A DNA stretch of 64,000 bases from an uncultured bacterium (GTDB lineage Bacteria > Nitrospirota > Thermodesulfovibrionia > Thermodesulfovibrionales > Dissulfurispiraceae), in contig CALEDV010000048.1 of the NCBI GenBank assembly GCA_937949555.1, positions 1 through 64,000 of the forward strand, read 5' to 3'. A program made the position numbers and the translations under genes. Below are positions 43,633 through 53,636 of this stretch, piece by piece; within the stretch, counting starts at the first letter, position 1; each line of letters begins with the position of its first letter. The notes under the pieces are model-generated. The model was not told where the DNA came from. It saw only the letters and a program-made list of their open reading frames with translations, and searched no databases.

Positions 43633-46560
43633 ATGGAAAAACAAAAGATTCTGATTGTTGATGATATTGCTTTAAATATTCAGGTTCTAAATGAAACCCT
43701 TCAGGCAGAATATCAGGTCTTCTTTGCCACAGAAGGTCATGAGGCGCTGAAGGTCGCAGAGTCTTTAAATCCCGATATAATCCTTCTGGACATAATGATG
43801 CCAGATATAGATGGGTATGAAACCTGCCGTAGGATCAAACAACACCCAGTCCTAAAAGATACACCAGTTATATTTATCACAGCCCTTGATGAGGCCCAAT
43901 ACGAGACCACAGGTTTGCATATAGGGGCTGTTGATTATATAACCAAACCCTTCAATCCTGAGATAGTCAAGCTCAGAATAAAGAATCATTTAGAACTAAA
44001 GAGACATCGGGACATACTGATGAATCTCTCCCACATAGATGGACTCACAAATATTGCAAACCGAAGGGCCTTTGATGAGGCATTAGAGAGGGAGTGGCTC
44101 AGGGCAAAAAGATCTGGAAGAACACTATCTATTCTTATGTTGGACATAGACTATTTTAAAAAATTCAACGACACCCTTGGACACGCTGCAGGCGATGAAT
44201 GCCTCAAGGATGTTGCAAAGACAATCAAAGGGTCCCTAATGCGCCCCTCTGATATTGCAGCACGTTATGGCGGAGAAGAGTTTGTATGCCTGCTGCCAGA
44301 GACAGATATAAAGGGCGCTATGCACACGGCAGAGAATATAATGACAAATATAAAAAGGCTCAATATTCTCCATCCATCATCAGAGATCTGTTCTATAGTA
44401 ACGGTCAGCATAGGGATAGCCTCTGCCTTACCAACCGATGATTCTGACAGCAACGAGCTATTACAATCAGCAGACAAGGCTTTATATGCAGCAAAGAGTT
44501 TAGGCAGAAACAGGATTCATGTATCTGGAGATGAAGAAACATCAGGTGCGCCTACTGAGGCAATCTGCCAAGAATTACCCCCTAACACAGAGTTAAAAGA
44601 ACTTTTGGTTGCTTTTCCTGAAAAAAACCCAAACCCTGTAATTTGCATTAATAACAGAGGGACAATATTGTATGGCAACCGAGCCGCCTCTTTGCTTTTC
44701 AGTGAATGGTGTTGTTCTCCTGGCAACTGCATCCATGGAGACCTTTATAAGTTGCTTGGCAATTTATCGCCCCAGCAGGGAGCCGAACTAAACCTTGGCA
44801 ACAGGATATATTCCTTCATTGCAGTTCCTGCAAGGGACAAGGATGCCCTTTTCCTATATGGTATGGACATAACAGAGAGGAAGTATGCAGATGCTGAATT
44901 GAAAAGATTAAAGAGCGTTATAGATGAGAGCATTAATATAGTGTTCATTACAGACTATGAAGGCGTAATAGAGTATATAAACTCCACCTTCACATCAATT
45001 ACAGGCTATAGCAAGGAGGAGGTGATTGGTCAAAATCCCCGTATTCTTGCGTCAGGAGAGACCTCTAAGGCTAACTACAAAAACCTTTGGGATACAATCA
45101 AGTCAGGGAAAACTTGGAGAGGCATATTCAAGAACAAGAAAAAGAACGGCGAACTCTACTGGGCTAATGGCTTTATATCTCCAATTAAAAATGAACAAGG
45201 CAATATTACGCATTTTATGGCAATCCAAGAGGATATTACAGAGAAGATGCTTGCAGACGCAAAGCTCAATTATCTAAAAACCCATGACTCGATAACAAGC
45301 ATCATCAACAGAAACAGATTTGTAGAACTGCTAACGGAATCAATTACCTCCCCAGAGAACCCGATTAAGCAGGGAGTGTTGCTTCAAATAAATGTAGATG
45401 CCTTTAAACTTATAAATGACACCTATGGATACAGTATAGGGGATCAATTTCTTAAGAACTTTGCTGATTTTCTCAAAGAACACGCCTCAGAATTAGATCT
45501 CAAGAGAATCAGCAGCAGAACAAGTATTATTGGTAGGCTCGGCGGAGATGAGTTTGCCCTGTTTCTCCCAGATAAAGACGAGCGTGAGGGGGTTCAGATT
45601 GCTGAGGAGCTCAGAAGAAAGATAGAAACATACAGATTTCTTAATGATATGATAAGGGCCACCGCAAGTATTGGCATAGCAGTCTATCCAGAGCAAGGGA
45701 TTACTACCACAGAACTACTTACCAAGGCAAACGCAGCCACAAACAGGGCAAAGGAACTCGGACAAAACCGATGGTATCTCTACAGAGATGAAGACAAATA
45801 CCTAAAGACAGCGTCCTCAAGCCTTGAAGAAAAGCAGCTAATCATTTCTGCTATGGAAGAAGACAGATTTGTTCCCTATTTCCAGCCTATCCTTGACCTT
45901 AGAGAAAATAGCATCCATCATTATGAATCCTTAGCAAGACTCCTAACCAATGACGGCACTGTGATGCTGCCAAGCTCATTTATATTTACCGCTGAAAGAT
46001 ACGGACTTGTTTCTGGCATAGACAAGATCATTACCCAAAAAACCATGCAGATACAAGCCGAATTGAGTCGGATTGGCAGAAAGATCTCCTTCAGCATGAA
46101 CCTATCAGGGAAACACCTTGGCGATGAGAGTATGCTGGAATACATAAAACAAATACTTCAGGAGACCGGCGCCAATCCCGAATGCATAGTATTTGAGCTC
46201 ACTGAAACAGCGGCTATATATGACTTTGCAAAGGCTGTAGATTTTGTAAAGGAGTTAAAGAATACGGGATGTAAGTTTTCATTAGATGATTTCGGGGTAG
46301 GCTTTACCTCCTTTGTTCATCTTGTAGAGATGTCCGTTGATTTTATAAAGATTGACGGCTCTTTTGTAAGAAATCTTCCCAACAGAGAACGAGACAGGGT
46401 GCTTGTTAAGGCTATATCGGAAATGGCAAGGGGCTTGGGCATTAAAACAATAGCCGAATATGTTGACAAGGAAGAAACCTTAGCGATACTTAAGGATTTA
46501 GCTATTGACTATGCACAAGGTTATTATATAGGCAAGCCTGCTCCTGTATTGATATCCTAA
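43633..46560 (+). CDS. REC-GGDEF-PAS-PAS-GGDEF-EAL cyclic-di-GMP protein
   Basis: About 975 residues: receiver (1-120; VDDIALN, DIILLDIMMPDIDG), GGDEF domain 1 (150-300; active loop RYGGEEF), PAS-like region (330-410), PAS (415-540; SVIDESINIVFITDYEG), GGDEF domain 2 (545-710; RLGGDEF), and EAL (730-975). EAL residues for hydrolysis are kept: ESLARL, MNLSGKH, ELTETA, DDFGVG, KIDGSF, and YAQGYYIGKP. It may both make and degrade c-di-GMP. The GTG 43627 start is possible, but ATG 43633 is chosen. Confidence 0.9.
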   Translation: MEKQKILIVDDIALNIQVLNETLQAEYQVFFATEGHEALKVAESLNPDIILLDIMMPDIDGYETCRRIKQHPVLKDTPVIFITALDEAQYETTGLHIGAVDYITKPFNPEIVKLRIKNHLELKRHRDILMNLSHIDGLTNIANRRAFDEALEREWLRAKRSGRTLSILMLDIDYFKKFNDTLGHAAGDECLKDVAKTIKGSLMRPSDIAARYGGEEFVCLLPETDIKGAMHTAENIMTNIKRLNILHPSSEICSIVTVSIGIASALPTDDSDSNELLQSADKALYAAKSLGRNRIHVSGDEETSGAPTEAICQELPPNTELKELLVAFPEKNPNPVICINNRGTILYGNRAASLLFSEWCCSPGNCIHGDLYKLLGNLSPQQGAELNLGNRIYSFIAVPARDKDALFLYGMDITERKYADAELKRLKSVIDESINIVFITDYEGVIEYINSTFTSITGYSKEEVIGQNPRILASGETSKANYKNLWDTIKSGKTWRGIFKNKKKNGELYWANGFISPIKNEQGNITHFMAIQEDITEKMLADAKLNYLKTHDSITSIINRNRFVELLTESITSPENPIKQGVLLQINVDAFKLINDTYGYSIGDQFLKNFADFLKEHASELDLKRISSRTSIIGRLGGDEFALFLPDKDEREGVQIAEELRRKIETYRFLNDMIRATASIGIAVYPEQGITTTELLTKANAATNRAKELGQNRWYLYRDEDKYLKTASSSLEEKQLIISAMEEDRFVPYFQPILDLRENSIHHYESLARLLTNDGTVMLPSSFIFTAERYGLVSGIDKIITQKTMQIQAELSRIGRKISFSMNLSGKHLGDESMLEYIKQILQETGANPECIVFELTETAAIYDFAKAVDFVKELKNTGCKFSLDDFGVGFTSFVHLVEMSVDFIKIDGSFVRNLPNRERDRVLVKAISEMARGLGIKTIAEYVDKEETLAILKDLAIDYAQGYYIGKPAPVLIS

Positions 46561-47282
46561 AGACGAGACTTTATATCCTCCACCACCTCTTTTAGCTTGT
46601 CCCTCTTCTGGGGGTCTAGGTCTGTGAATTTCACCGCAAACCTGACCTTCTTTGAGGCTGGATCTATATCTACAGCTTGTATTCTTATAACTATAGCCTC
46701 AACTGATAAGGGATCAGGGGTCTCAAAAGAGGCAGGGAAAACCACATGGATTTTGTCAAGGATCTGAGGCATTGGGTTGTTTCTTGATAGATTGGCTAAA
46801 ACTCCTCCGAGGCTTATGTCTATTATCTCCCCCTCCGATGAGTTGTCTCCAAAAAGGAAAGTAAGTTTTCCTAACAGCCCTTGTCTTGAGAACTCCCTAC
46901 GATCAAACTTTTCATCAAACTCTGCAATCTTCCTCAACAATCCATCTATGGTAAAGGGCATGTTTATATATCCATCAGCGCCCTTTTGCAGCGCAAATAT
47001 GACTGCTTCTTTATCGCCTTTAGCAGCCATTACCAACGAAAAGATCCTTTTCTTACTGCTCTTGCTGCTTATCATATTCAAGAGTTCTTTGATCCTAATT
47101 TGCCTATCAGTAACATCAATTATTACAAGGTCATAACTCTTTTCCTGTAATTTTATTAGAGCGTCCTCGTTATCAGCAGAGTCGTCGATATCTATATCTT
47201 TATAGGCCTTTTCAATGCCAAACTTAATGAAATTTCGCCTCTCACCATCACTGTCAACCACAAGTATCCTTATCTTTTCCAC
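46557..47282 (-). CDS. Receiver-PilZ response regulator
   Basis: 241 residues: receiver domain (ILVVDSDGERRNF; aspartate in LVIIDVTDRQ; lysine-region loop FALQKGADGYINMPF) and a PilZ domain starting at DRREFSRQGL (RxxxR c-di-GMP binding) with DISLGGVLANL as the D/NxSxxG motif. It binds c-di-GMP to control motility or polysaccharide. It is convergent with the GGDEF/EAL gene, overlapping by four bases, and overlaps AMMECR1 by one base. Confidence 0.85.
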   Translation of the reverse strand: MEKIRILVVDSDGERRNFIKFGIEKAYKDIDIDDSADNEDALIKLQEKSYDLVIIDVTDRQIRIKELLNMISSKSSKKRIFSLVMAAKGDKEAVIFALQKGADGYINMPFTIDGLLRKIAEFDEKFDRREFSRQGLLGKLTFLFGDNSSEGEIIDISLGGVLANLSRNNPMPQILDKIHVVFPASFETPDPLSVEAIVIRIQAVDIDPASKKVRFAVKFTDLDPQKRDKLKEVVEDIKSRL

Positions 47283-47818
47283 TACTTATATCTCTGCACC
47301 TCAAACCTGAACATCTCAACCTCCTTATCTTCAGGGTCAATGCCTGCCTTCATCTTGGCAATTCTCAACTGCTCTTGCACTGTATTTACTCCCTCAAGGG
47401 CAGGCAGCAGAAGCCCTCTCCTGAATCCCTTAGAGACGATTACGCCATATTTATTAGGGTCCAGCTCAGATATATCGCTTATCTTCTCTGGCTTAGACAA
47501 CACATCCACAGAAACAGTCAGATCCTTGAGCTCTGAGGGCTCAAGCTTTGGGAAACGAGGATCCTCAGTGGCAGCAGCAATCGCGTTTCTAAGTATCTCC
47601 TCATAGATACTTCCTGTAGAAGGGACAAAGGTGCCAATGCATCCTCTGAGTTGACCATGCTTCTTTAGGGACACAAAAACACCAGCCCTCTCTCTGAAAT
47701 CCTCAGGCAATGTATCAGGCACCTCAAGCACCCTACCTTCTTTAATATAAGCCTCAATAGCCCTTCTTGCCAATTCAGGATAAACAGAACCACCTCCCCG
47801 CTTAAGGGCATCCTTCAT
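47282..47818 (-). CDS. AmmeMemoRadiSam system protein A (AMMECR1)
   Basis: 178 residues of the AMMECR1 fold: ERAGVFVSLKKHGQLRGCIGTFVPSTGSIYEEILRNAIAAATEDPRF (LRGCIG signature). The pathway chemistry is unknown; members usually sit with MEMO and a radical-SAM protein. Neither partner is next to it here. It lies between REC-PilZ and the prenyl synthase, overlapping both by 1-4 bases. Confidence 0.88.
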   Translation of the reverse strand: MKDALKRGGGSVYPELARRAIEAYIKEGRVLEVPDTLPEDFRERAGVFVSLKKHGQLRGCIGTFVPSTGSIYEEILRNAIAAATEDPRFPKLEPSELKDLTVSVDVLSKPEKISDISELDPNKYGVIVSKGFRRGLLLPALEGVNTVQEQLRIAKMKAGIDPEDKEVEMFRFEVQRYK

Positions 47819-48798
47819 CTATTCCTCCTAAGAGAATACTCTGCCAAAGAAATAAGCCTTTGCTTCTCTATGCTGTCATCAAAGACCTTCAGAGTATCCT
47901 TAGCCTCATCCACAAATCTTGAGGCAATCTCCATTGCACCTGAAATGCAATCATACTTTGTAAGTAATTGGGTTATCCGTCGTAACTCCTTCACCCTGTT
48001 TTTTCCCCTTGAGGAGCCTCTAACTATACTGCTTATCTCCAGCTTCTCAGTCTCTTGAGCCCTCTGTAAAAGCAATATCAAGGGCATAGTGATCTTCCCC
48101 TCTTCAAGGTCCTTTCCAATCTTTTTACCAAGTCTGCCCTGGTCTGCAGAGTAGTCAAGCACATCATCAACTACCTGAAAGGCTATGCCCGTATTTAACC
48201 CAAAGCTATGAAGCCTCTGCTGAATATCCTTGGAGCATCCTGATAAGATTGCCCCTATCTTGCACGCAGCGGCAATAAGCACCCCAGTCTTTGCTGAGAT
48301 TATCCTGTAATAATCCTCAATGGTTATTTCAGGGTTTGAGGTCCTTTCAAGTTGAAGTATCTCTCCTTCGGTCATCTGTGTAGTAGCCTCAGAGAGCGCC
48401 TCCATGATAGACTGGTTCCTTTGCTGTACTGCTAACCTGAGGGCATTTGAGTAGAGATAATCCCCTACAAGTATTACCGTTTGATTACCCCACTGAGAAT
48501 TTGCAGAGGGTTTCCCACGCCTCGTCTCAGCGCCATCAATCACATCATCATGAAGCAGCGAGGCCGTGTGTATTGCCTCAATTATTGCTGCAAGGATAAA
48601 CCTGTTTTCGCACCTTCCTCCGCACAGATCAGAACTAAGCAGCAGAAAAAGGGGTCGCAGCCTCTTACCCCCGCTTTTTAGAATATGGAATCCAATAGCA
48701 GGCAGCAAGGAAGAGGCGCTCTGAAAAATACCTAAAAGCTCCGCCTCCACCTTGTGGAGTTCTTCTGTAAATGGGGCAAACACCTCTAAGCCTTTCAT
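47815..48798 (-). CDS. Polyprenyl (trans) diphosphate synthase
   Basis: About 327 residues: first Asp-rich motif LLHDDVIDGAETRRGKPSAN (DDxxD), FQVVDDVLDYSAD (second DDxxD-like), and KLGKKIGKDLEEGKIT. It condenses isopentenyl units into a long-chain quinone or carrier side chain; the chain length cannot be told. ATG 48798 overlaps the mtnA stop as TGATG, which argues for coupled translation. A GTG three codons upstream (48807) is also open. Confidence 0.9.
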   Translation of the reverse strand: MKGLEVFAPFTEELHKVEAELLGIFQSASSLLPAIGFHILKSGGKRLRPLFLLLSSDLCGGRCENRFILAAIIEAIHTASLLHDDVIDGAETRRGKPSANSQWGNQTVILVGDYLYSNALRLAVQQRNQSIMEALSEATTQMTEGEILQLERTSNPEITIEDYYRIISAKTGVLIAAACKIGAILSGCSKDIQQRLHSFGLNTGIAFQVVDDVLDYSADQGRLGKKIGKDLEEGKITMPLILLLQRAQETEKLEISSIVRGSSRGKNRVKELRRITQLLTKYDCISGAMEIASRFVDEAKDTLKVFDDSIEKQRLISLAEYSLRRNR

Positions 48799-49826
48799 CA
48801 AAGCCACGCAAGATTTTGCAGTTCTTGAGGCTTAAATATGCCCTTTTCTGTCAAAAAGGCAGTAACATACTGGGCAGGAGTTACATCAAAGGCATAATTT
48901 AATGCCTTTACACCCTCAGGCGCTATCCTCTTGCCCTGAATAGTCGTTACCTCCTCAGGACTGCGCTGTTCAATAGCAATGTCTTCTCCCTTAGACATAG
49001 CAAAATCTATACTGCTTGTAGGGGCCGCTACATAAAAAGGAATCCCGTGCTCTTTACACAGAACCGCCAGGGTGTATGTGCCAATCTTATTAGCCACATC
49101 GCCGTTAATCGTTGTCCTATCTGTGCCTACAATAGCGAGATTAATCATGCCCCTATTCATAAGCCACCCCGCAGAATTATCAGTAATTAGGGTTACATCA
49201 ATACCACACTGCATCAGTTCCCATGCAGTGAGTCTTGCCCCTTGAAGCACTGGCCTTGTTTCATCGGCAAAAACCTTAAATCTCTTTCCCTGTTCCTTTG
49301 CAACAAGCATAGGCGCCGTAGCAGTGCCATATCCTCCTGTAGCGAGGGCGCCCGCATTACAATGGGTTAAAATACCATAGCCTTCCTTTATAATTGAGGC
49401 TCCATATTGCCCAATCTTTCTGTTTGCCTCCACATCCTCCCTGTGTATCTTTAGCGCCTCTTCAATGAGCATTTCCTTCAGTTCCTGAGTCCCAAGCCCC
49501 GAGTTAGCAAGCAACAGGGAATCCATCCTCTTCATAGCCCATTCAATATTTACTGCCGTAGGACGAGTTGCGATCATAGCATCCATTACCTTTTTCATAA
49601 CCCTGTAAAAACCAGCGAAGTAACTTGCCTTTTGCTGTGAAGCTGCTAAGGCTACACCCATAGCTGCAGCAATCCCTATAGCAGGAGCACCCCTGATAGA
49701 TAGATTTCTGATAGCCTCCACTACAGCAAGATAATCGTTACACTCTATGTAACGCACCTCCAGAGGAAGAGCCCTTTGGTCAAGGATTAGCACCCTATCC
49801 TCTTTCCACTCTATAGCCTTTACCAT
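48798..49826 (-). CDS. mtnA: Methylthioribose-1-phosphate isomerase
   Basis: 342 residues: [64 protein letters not shown] and [25 protein letters not shown] (catalytic cysteine and aspartate). It isomerises MTR-1-P to MTRu-1-P in methionine salvage. The ATG at 49826, with AAGGGAGAA upstream, is preferred over the more distant TTG. It is co-directional and coupled with the prenyl synthase gene. Confidence 0.93.
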   Translation of the reverse strand: MVKAIEWKEDRVLILDQRALPLEVRYIECNDYLAVVEAIRNLSIRGAPAIGIAAAMGVALAASQQKASYFAGFYRVMKKVMDAMIATRPTAVNIEWAMKRMDSLLLANSGLGTQELKEMLIEEALKIHREDVEANRKIGQYGASIIKEGYGILTHCNAGALATGGYGTATAPMLVAKEQGKRFKVFADETRPVLQGARLTAWELMQCGIDVTLITDNSAGWLMNRGMINLAIVGTDRTTINGDVANKIGTYTLAVLCKEHGIPFYVAAPTSSIDFAMSKGEDIAIEQRSPEEVTTIQGKRIAPEGVKALNYAFDVTPAQYVTAFLTEKGIFKPQELQNLAWL

Positions 49827-49956
49827 AAGTTCTCCCTTCAATTACATTCATGAACCCACAGGGCATGATAGATTTTATCTTAGTCCTATAAATAAAACCT
49901 CAGCAGGACAAAAAAAATCAAGGAGCAGGTCTCTTAATCTAAAGGTTCAAGGCAAA

Positions 49957-49998
49957 CAAAAAGGCAAAGGGTTTATAAAATATCCCTTTGCCTTTTAA
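49957..49998 (-). terminator. Intrinsic terminator of the MCP gene
   Basis: AAAAGGCAAAGGG (49959-49971) pairs with CCCTTTGCCTTTT (49984-49996) over a 12-base loop; on the minus strand it ends in a U run soon after the MCP stop codon. Confidence 0.8.
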
Positions 49999-50013
49999 AA
50001 AACCAAAGAGGGC

Positions 50014-51798
50014 CTAGTCCCTTGTCCTAAAGCCAGACACAGACTGCTTGAGCTGCTCTGCTACCTTTGTAAGATTATTCACCTCCTGCATCACATCTTC
50101 AGACATATTTTCCATCTCCTGAGCAATTGCAGAGGTCTTCTCAATATTTCTCGCCACCTCTTCCGACGCAGCAGACTGTTCATCCACAGCCGTGGCTATC
50201 TGTGTTATCTGATCCCTCACCCTCTCAACGGCCTCTACAATATGATTTAAGGCATCGCCAACTTCCCTTATATAATCTGTTGCCTTTGTAACCTGCCCAG
50301 AGGCATCTTCCATAGATTTTGTGGTCTGCTCTGATTCTATCTGTACAGCACTTATTTTTTCAGATATCTCAGCGGTAGCCTTTATAGTCCTTTCTGCAAG
50401 TTTCCTAACCTCATCGGCAACCACGGCAAATCCCCTACCCTGCTCTCCTGCCCTTGCAGCCTCTATTGCAGCATTCAGGGCAAGTAGATTTGTCTGGTCT
50501 GCTATATCTTTAATAACAGTAACGATATCACCTATTTCACCCACCCTGTTATTGAGCTTATCAACCATTGATGCAAGTTCCACCGTAGATGTATAGACCC
50601 CGTTTACGGTATTTACAGCGCCGTCGGCCACATTTTTACCCTTATTAGCAGTCTCCATTGCCTCTGCAGAGGTCTCTGAGGCCACTGAGGCATTCCTTGC
50701 AATATCCGTAATGGTTTGGCTCATTTCCTCAGCGGCAGTAGCAATCTGTGATGCCTGCATGGACTGATTTTTAGCACCCTCAGTAGTCTTTAATGAACGA
50801 TTTTTCAATACCTCTACGCTTGCAACCACATCTTTTGCAGAAATAAATACGCCCTTGATCATTCCGTTAAAGGAATCAGTCATTGCGTTCATCTGAGCAA
50901 TAGTCTGCCCTATGTCATCGGTATTTTTTGTCTCAAGTTTTGTGGTAAGGTCACCACCTGCAATCTTATGAAGCGCCTCTCTAATGTTGCCTACAGGCAC
51001 AATGGCAAGCTTCTTTACGAGCATATAGATAAGAACAATCAAAACCAGAATAATTACTGAGCCAAGCATAAGCGTCTGTATTAATGTAGTTGCGATTGCC
51101 GACTGCATGGGCTTAAGATCAGCAAGTATCTCAAAGGCTCCCCTCTGTTCGCCCACAGACCAACCTTCCATCTTGATGCCCAGGGGATCAAATCCCTTGC
51201 CCTCAGGATAATCCTTTTCCGTACCATGGCACAACATACACTCTTGAGTAAGTGTAATTGGTCGCATATATCGAAGCACATTCTTCTCTTTGTCCACTAT
51301 CCACAACTCTTCAAGCTTATTTGAAGACATCTTCTGGAGCATATCCCTCTCAATAGGATCAGCCTCATTTGCCTTGTTTCGAGCTTGGACCCTCGGCACT
51401 CTAAATTGGTATCCAACCTTCTCAGCATCTGCCTTTGCTACGGACCATGAGGCAACAATAGGAATTGTGTAATAGTAATCTGCTTCCCTCGCCTTTTGAA
51501 TAATCTCATCTTGGTTTTTTGCACCACCAATCTTGTCCCTAATGTCCTTCAAAAGCCTTGAGTCCTCGAAGGCGTTGTGCTTAGCCCTCAATCCTGCAAT
51601 AAACTGCCTCGTATTCTCGGACTGTAAGGTAACAGCCCTTGCCTTTGAAATGATGTTAGCCATTTCTCTCTCTTCAATCTTAGACTTGATGAAGAAGAAG
51701 TTGATCATGTAACTGACAATAAAACTGATAACAACAAGGATAATAATCTTTGTACCAAAATTCACTCCCTGCATAAAACCTCCCTCTGTCTCTCCCAT
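50014..51798 (-). CDS. Methyl-accepting chemotaxis protein with DUF3365 haem sensor
   Basis: 594 residues: membrane anchor ([21 protein letters not shown]), periplasmic DUF3365 domain with a c-type haem site CMLCHG (CxxCH) near residue 190, second membrane helix (about 240-265), HAMP ([20 protein letters not shown]), and the MCP signalling domain ([41 protein letters not shown]). It likely reports redox state or a gas ligand to CheA. No che genes are nearby. A second, closer ATG at 51774 also has a ribosome site. Confidence 0.9.
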   Translation of the reverse strand: MGETEGGFMQGVNFGTKIIILVVISFIVSYMINFFFIKSKIEEREMANIISKARAVTLQSENTRQFIAGLRAKHNAFEDSRLLKDIRDKIGGAKNQDEIIQKAREADYYYTIPIVASWSVAKADAEKVGYQFRVPRVQARNKANEADPIERDMLQKMSSNKLEELWIVDKEKNVLRYMRPITLTQECMLCHGTEKDYPEGKGFDPLGIKMEGWSVGEQRGAFEILADLKPMQSAIATTLIQTLMLGSVIILVLIVLIYMLVKKLAIVPVGNIREALHKIAGGDLTTKLETKNTDDIGQTIAQMNAMTDSFNGMIKGVFISAKDVVASVEVLKNRSLKTTEGAKNQSMQASQIATAAEEMSQTITDIARNASVASETSAEAMETANKGKNVADGAVNTVNGVYTSTVELASMVDKLNNRVGEIGDIVTVIKDIADQTNLLALNAAIEAARAGEQGRGFAVVADEVRKLAERTIKATAEISEKISAVQIESEQTTKSMEDASGQVTKATDYIREVGDALNHIVEAVERVRDQITQIATAVDEQSAASEEVARNIEKTSAIAQEMENMSEDVMQEVNNLTKVAEQLKQSVSGFRTRD

Positions 51799-51868
51799 TT
51801 TATCTCCTTATTTTTTAGGATAAACAATAATTGCGTTTACAATAGGTCTCAAAGTGGAGGTTATTTTA

Positions 51869-52143
51869 CTACGCTACATTTTTTTTATTCCACCCCTCAT
51901 AAAAATATTTTCGATAAAGGGACAGACCATCAATAAAGCGCTGCAGTAGGATACGCCATTGTCAGTAGCGGCTTAATTTGTCCGCTCGTTGTTATACCAT
52001 AAGATGAAAATGAACAAATCAATGTCAATCTGGATTTTCTCTAAGGAGCTATAGAACTTCTTGCGAAAAGCCACTTCGTAGAATCCTTGCTGAACAGTAT
52101 GAATAAGTCGCTCAACGGCTACATTGGTCCTTGGAATGCCTAA
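51869..52143 (-). pseudogene. IS481-like transposase remnant (C-terminal, frameshifted)
   Basis: On the minus strand the frame GIPRTNVAVERLIHTVQQGF then YEVAFRKKFYSSLEKIQ...YNNERTN matches the C-terminal half of IS481-type integrase-core transposases, ending in a stop. After a frame change, the usual tail follows (LQRFIDGLSLYRKYFYEGW, to TAG at 51869). The catalytic core upstream is missing. Repeat copy D lies about 130 bases away. Confidence 0.75.
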
Positions 52144-52272
52144 CCTTACTCTTCCCTACGCTATTGTCTTTGAGGCACAGAAAAAGTTCCTGTGGGCAGC
52201 TCTCAGGATAACCGAACATACTTTAACTGCTAAGCAATCTGATTTTACCAATTGATAAAAAGCAGAAATCAG

Positions 52273-52482
52273 CCCAAAGTTGCCCATAGAAACCTGTAAG
52301 AGCAAGAGGGCATGCCTGAAAGCCTTTATACTGCCACAGGGTTTATTAAAAGGGCCATAGGTCATTCAGTCACCAAGAGGTGATTAGTTTGGCATTGTCT
52401 GTGAAGGTCCAGAGGTCTCGTAAAAAGGGGTGGCAATAAAGCCCTTTCAGCACACCCTCTTACTCCTATCGGCAATTTAAGG
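52273..52482 (+). repeat. Palindromic MITE-like element, copy D
   Basis: Same element as copies A and C in the same orientation as C, with slightly varied ends (CCCAAAGTTGCCCATAG, CTATCGGCAATTTAAGG). The centre is CACCAAGAGGTG. Flanks share ATCAG (52268-52272 and 52483-52487; 6 of 7 matches if extended), consistent with a decayed 7 bp target duplication. Noncoding. Confidence 0.85.
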
Positions 52483-52532
52483 ATCAGGCAGTAAATTGAC
52501 ATAAAAGCAACCGTTGTGATAAGTTGTTAGCC

Positions 52533-52781
52533 ATGTTTTTTAAAAAAGCTAAACCTGAAGATAACCCTTCTGAGGATGCACAACTCAGAGAGAGGTTGTT
52601 GCTTTTGATAGAGGAGATAGAGAACCTCAGGAAGATAACGGAGAGCAAACTCCGTTACCTTGAGGAAAATGTGGAGACTCGGATCATAGAGCTTGAGAGC
52701 AAATTAGAAACCCTTGAGGAGAGACTTCATATTCTAAACCAGGTGCTTTTAGGTCTAGATCCATCAAGGCGTTTGAATTAA
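52533..52781 (+). CDS. Small coiled-coil protein
   Basis: About 82 residues: MFFKKAKPEDNPSEDAQLRE then a nearly continuous coiled coil (LLLLIEEIENLRKITESKLR, ETRIIELESKLETLEERLHI). No family is recognised. The ATG at 52533 is chosen; a TTG at 52524 is also in frame. It ends one base before tRNA-Gly(GCC). Confidence 0.55.
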   Translation: MFFKKAKPEDNPSEDAQLRERLLLLIEEIENLRKITESKLRYLEENVETRIIELESKLETLEERLHILNQVLLGLDPSRRLN

Positions 52782-52782
52782 T

Positions 52783-52855
52783 GCGGGTGTAGCTCAGTTG
52801 GTAGAGCACAACCTTGCCAAGGTTGGGGTCGCGGGTTCGAATCCCGTCGCCCGCT
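52783..52855 (+). tRNA. tRNA-Gly(GCC)
   Basis: Acceptor stem GCGGGTG/CGCCCGC, D arm GTAGCTCAGTTGGTAGAGC, anticodon stem CAACC/GGTTG with loop TTGCCAA (anticodon GCC), and T arm GCGGGTTCGAATCCCGT. CCA is not encoded. Its 3' half is nearly identical to that of the tRNA at 11401. Confidence 0.94.
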
Positions 52856-52910
52856 TTTATTATAAGTAAGAATCAAAGTCTTACGGCAATATAATCCTGC
52901 CCTAATCTCC

Positions 52911-53636
52911 ATGATAGAGAAGACAAGAATAATTGAAAACCCCTCAAGTCAATCAGAACTTGATAATGCCAAGAAAATCGCCAAAAATGTTCTAAAGAGC
53001 AGGAGTTTTCATCAGGTGCTCAGTGAATCTATAAGCCAAGATACTGAGAATCCACTTGCAAAGTTTGGTGGTGCCCCAGCACAGTCTCCTATAAGGGACA
53101 ATGCCTCCTCCAGCGCTGATTATGAGAAGATTATTAATGTGGTCTTCAAACACGAAGGCAGGGGCTTTGTAAAGGAGGATGCGGGCAGGGAGTCTTCAAA
53201 ATTCGGCATCCTTCAAGGCACTGCCCGTCAGTATGGGTATACTGGCGACATAGCCTCAATGACTAAGGAGGATGCGGAGAGGATATACAAAAAACTTTGG
53301 GATAAATCTGGGGCAAATACATTGCCATATCCCCTGAGTCTCGTTCATTTTGACACCTATGTTAACAGCCCTGCTGCTGCCCGTAGGATGCTTCAGAAAT
53401 CCCAGGGCGATGTAGAGGTTTATCTATCTTTGAGGCAGGAGAGGTATGACAGGCTTGCTGAACTCAGACCTGAAAGGTTTGCAAGGTATAAGAAGGGGTG
53501 GGCAAATAGGATAAACAACCTCCGCACCCTGATATCAGAGGATCGAACAAACAACTCCATTGCTTCTAATCCTCTTCAGATTAACAGTGTTGCCTCCAAT
53601 GCCACCCCGGCAAACTGGGACAAAAGGCTATTTTAG
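52911..53636 (+). CDS. GH108-family muramidase
   Basis: 241 residues. After a polar N-terminal stretch, residues 75-205 match the glycosyl hydrolase 108 (N-acetylmuramidase) family: INVVFKHEGRGFVKEDAGRESSKFGILQ (catalytic glutamate in KHEG), ASMTKEDAERIYKKLWDK, and LVHFDTYVNSPAAARRMLQ. There is no signal peptide and no peptidoglycan-binding domain. Phage lysins share the family, but there is no phage context here. It could be a cell-wall remodelling enzyme, perhaps delivered with pili or flagella. Confidence 0.82.
   Translation: MIEKTRIIENPSSQSELDNAKKIAKNVLKSRSFHQVLSESISQDTENPLAKFGGAPAQSPIRDNASSSADYEKIINVVFKHEGRGFVKEDAGRESSKFGILQGTARQYGYTGDIASMTKEDAERIYKKLWDKSGANTLPYPLSLVHFDTYVNSPAAARRMLQKSQGDVEVYLSLRQERYDRLAELRPERFARYKKGWANRINNLRTLISEDRTNNSIASNPLQINSVASNATPANWDKRLF

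Noticed and set aside
52156..52365. 70-codon minus-strand frame crossing repeat copy D
   Set aside because: It spans the noncoding repeat and has no ribosome site or protein-like features.
52911..53636. GH108 muramidase as a prophage marker
   Set aside because: No phage structural, integrase or holin genes nearby; neighbours are housekeeping genes and a tRNA.
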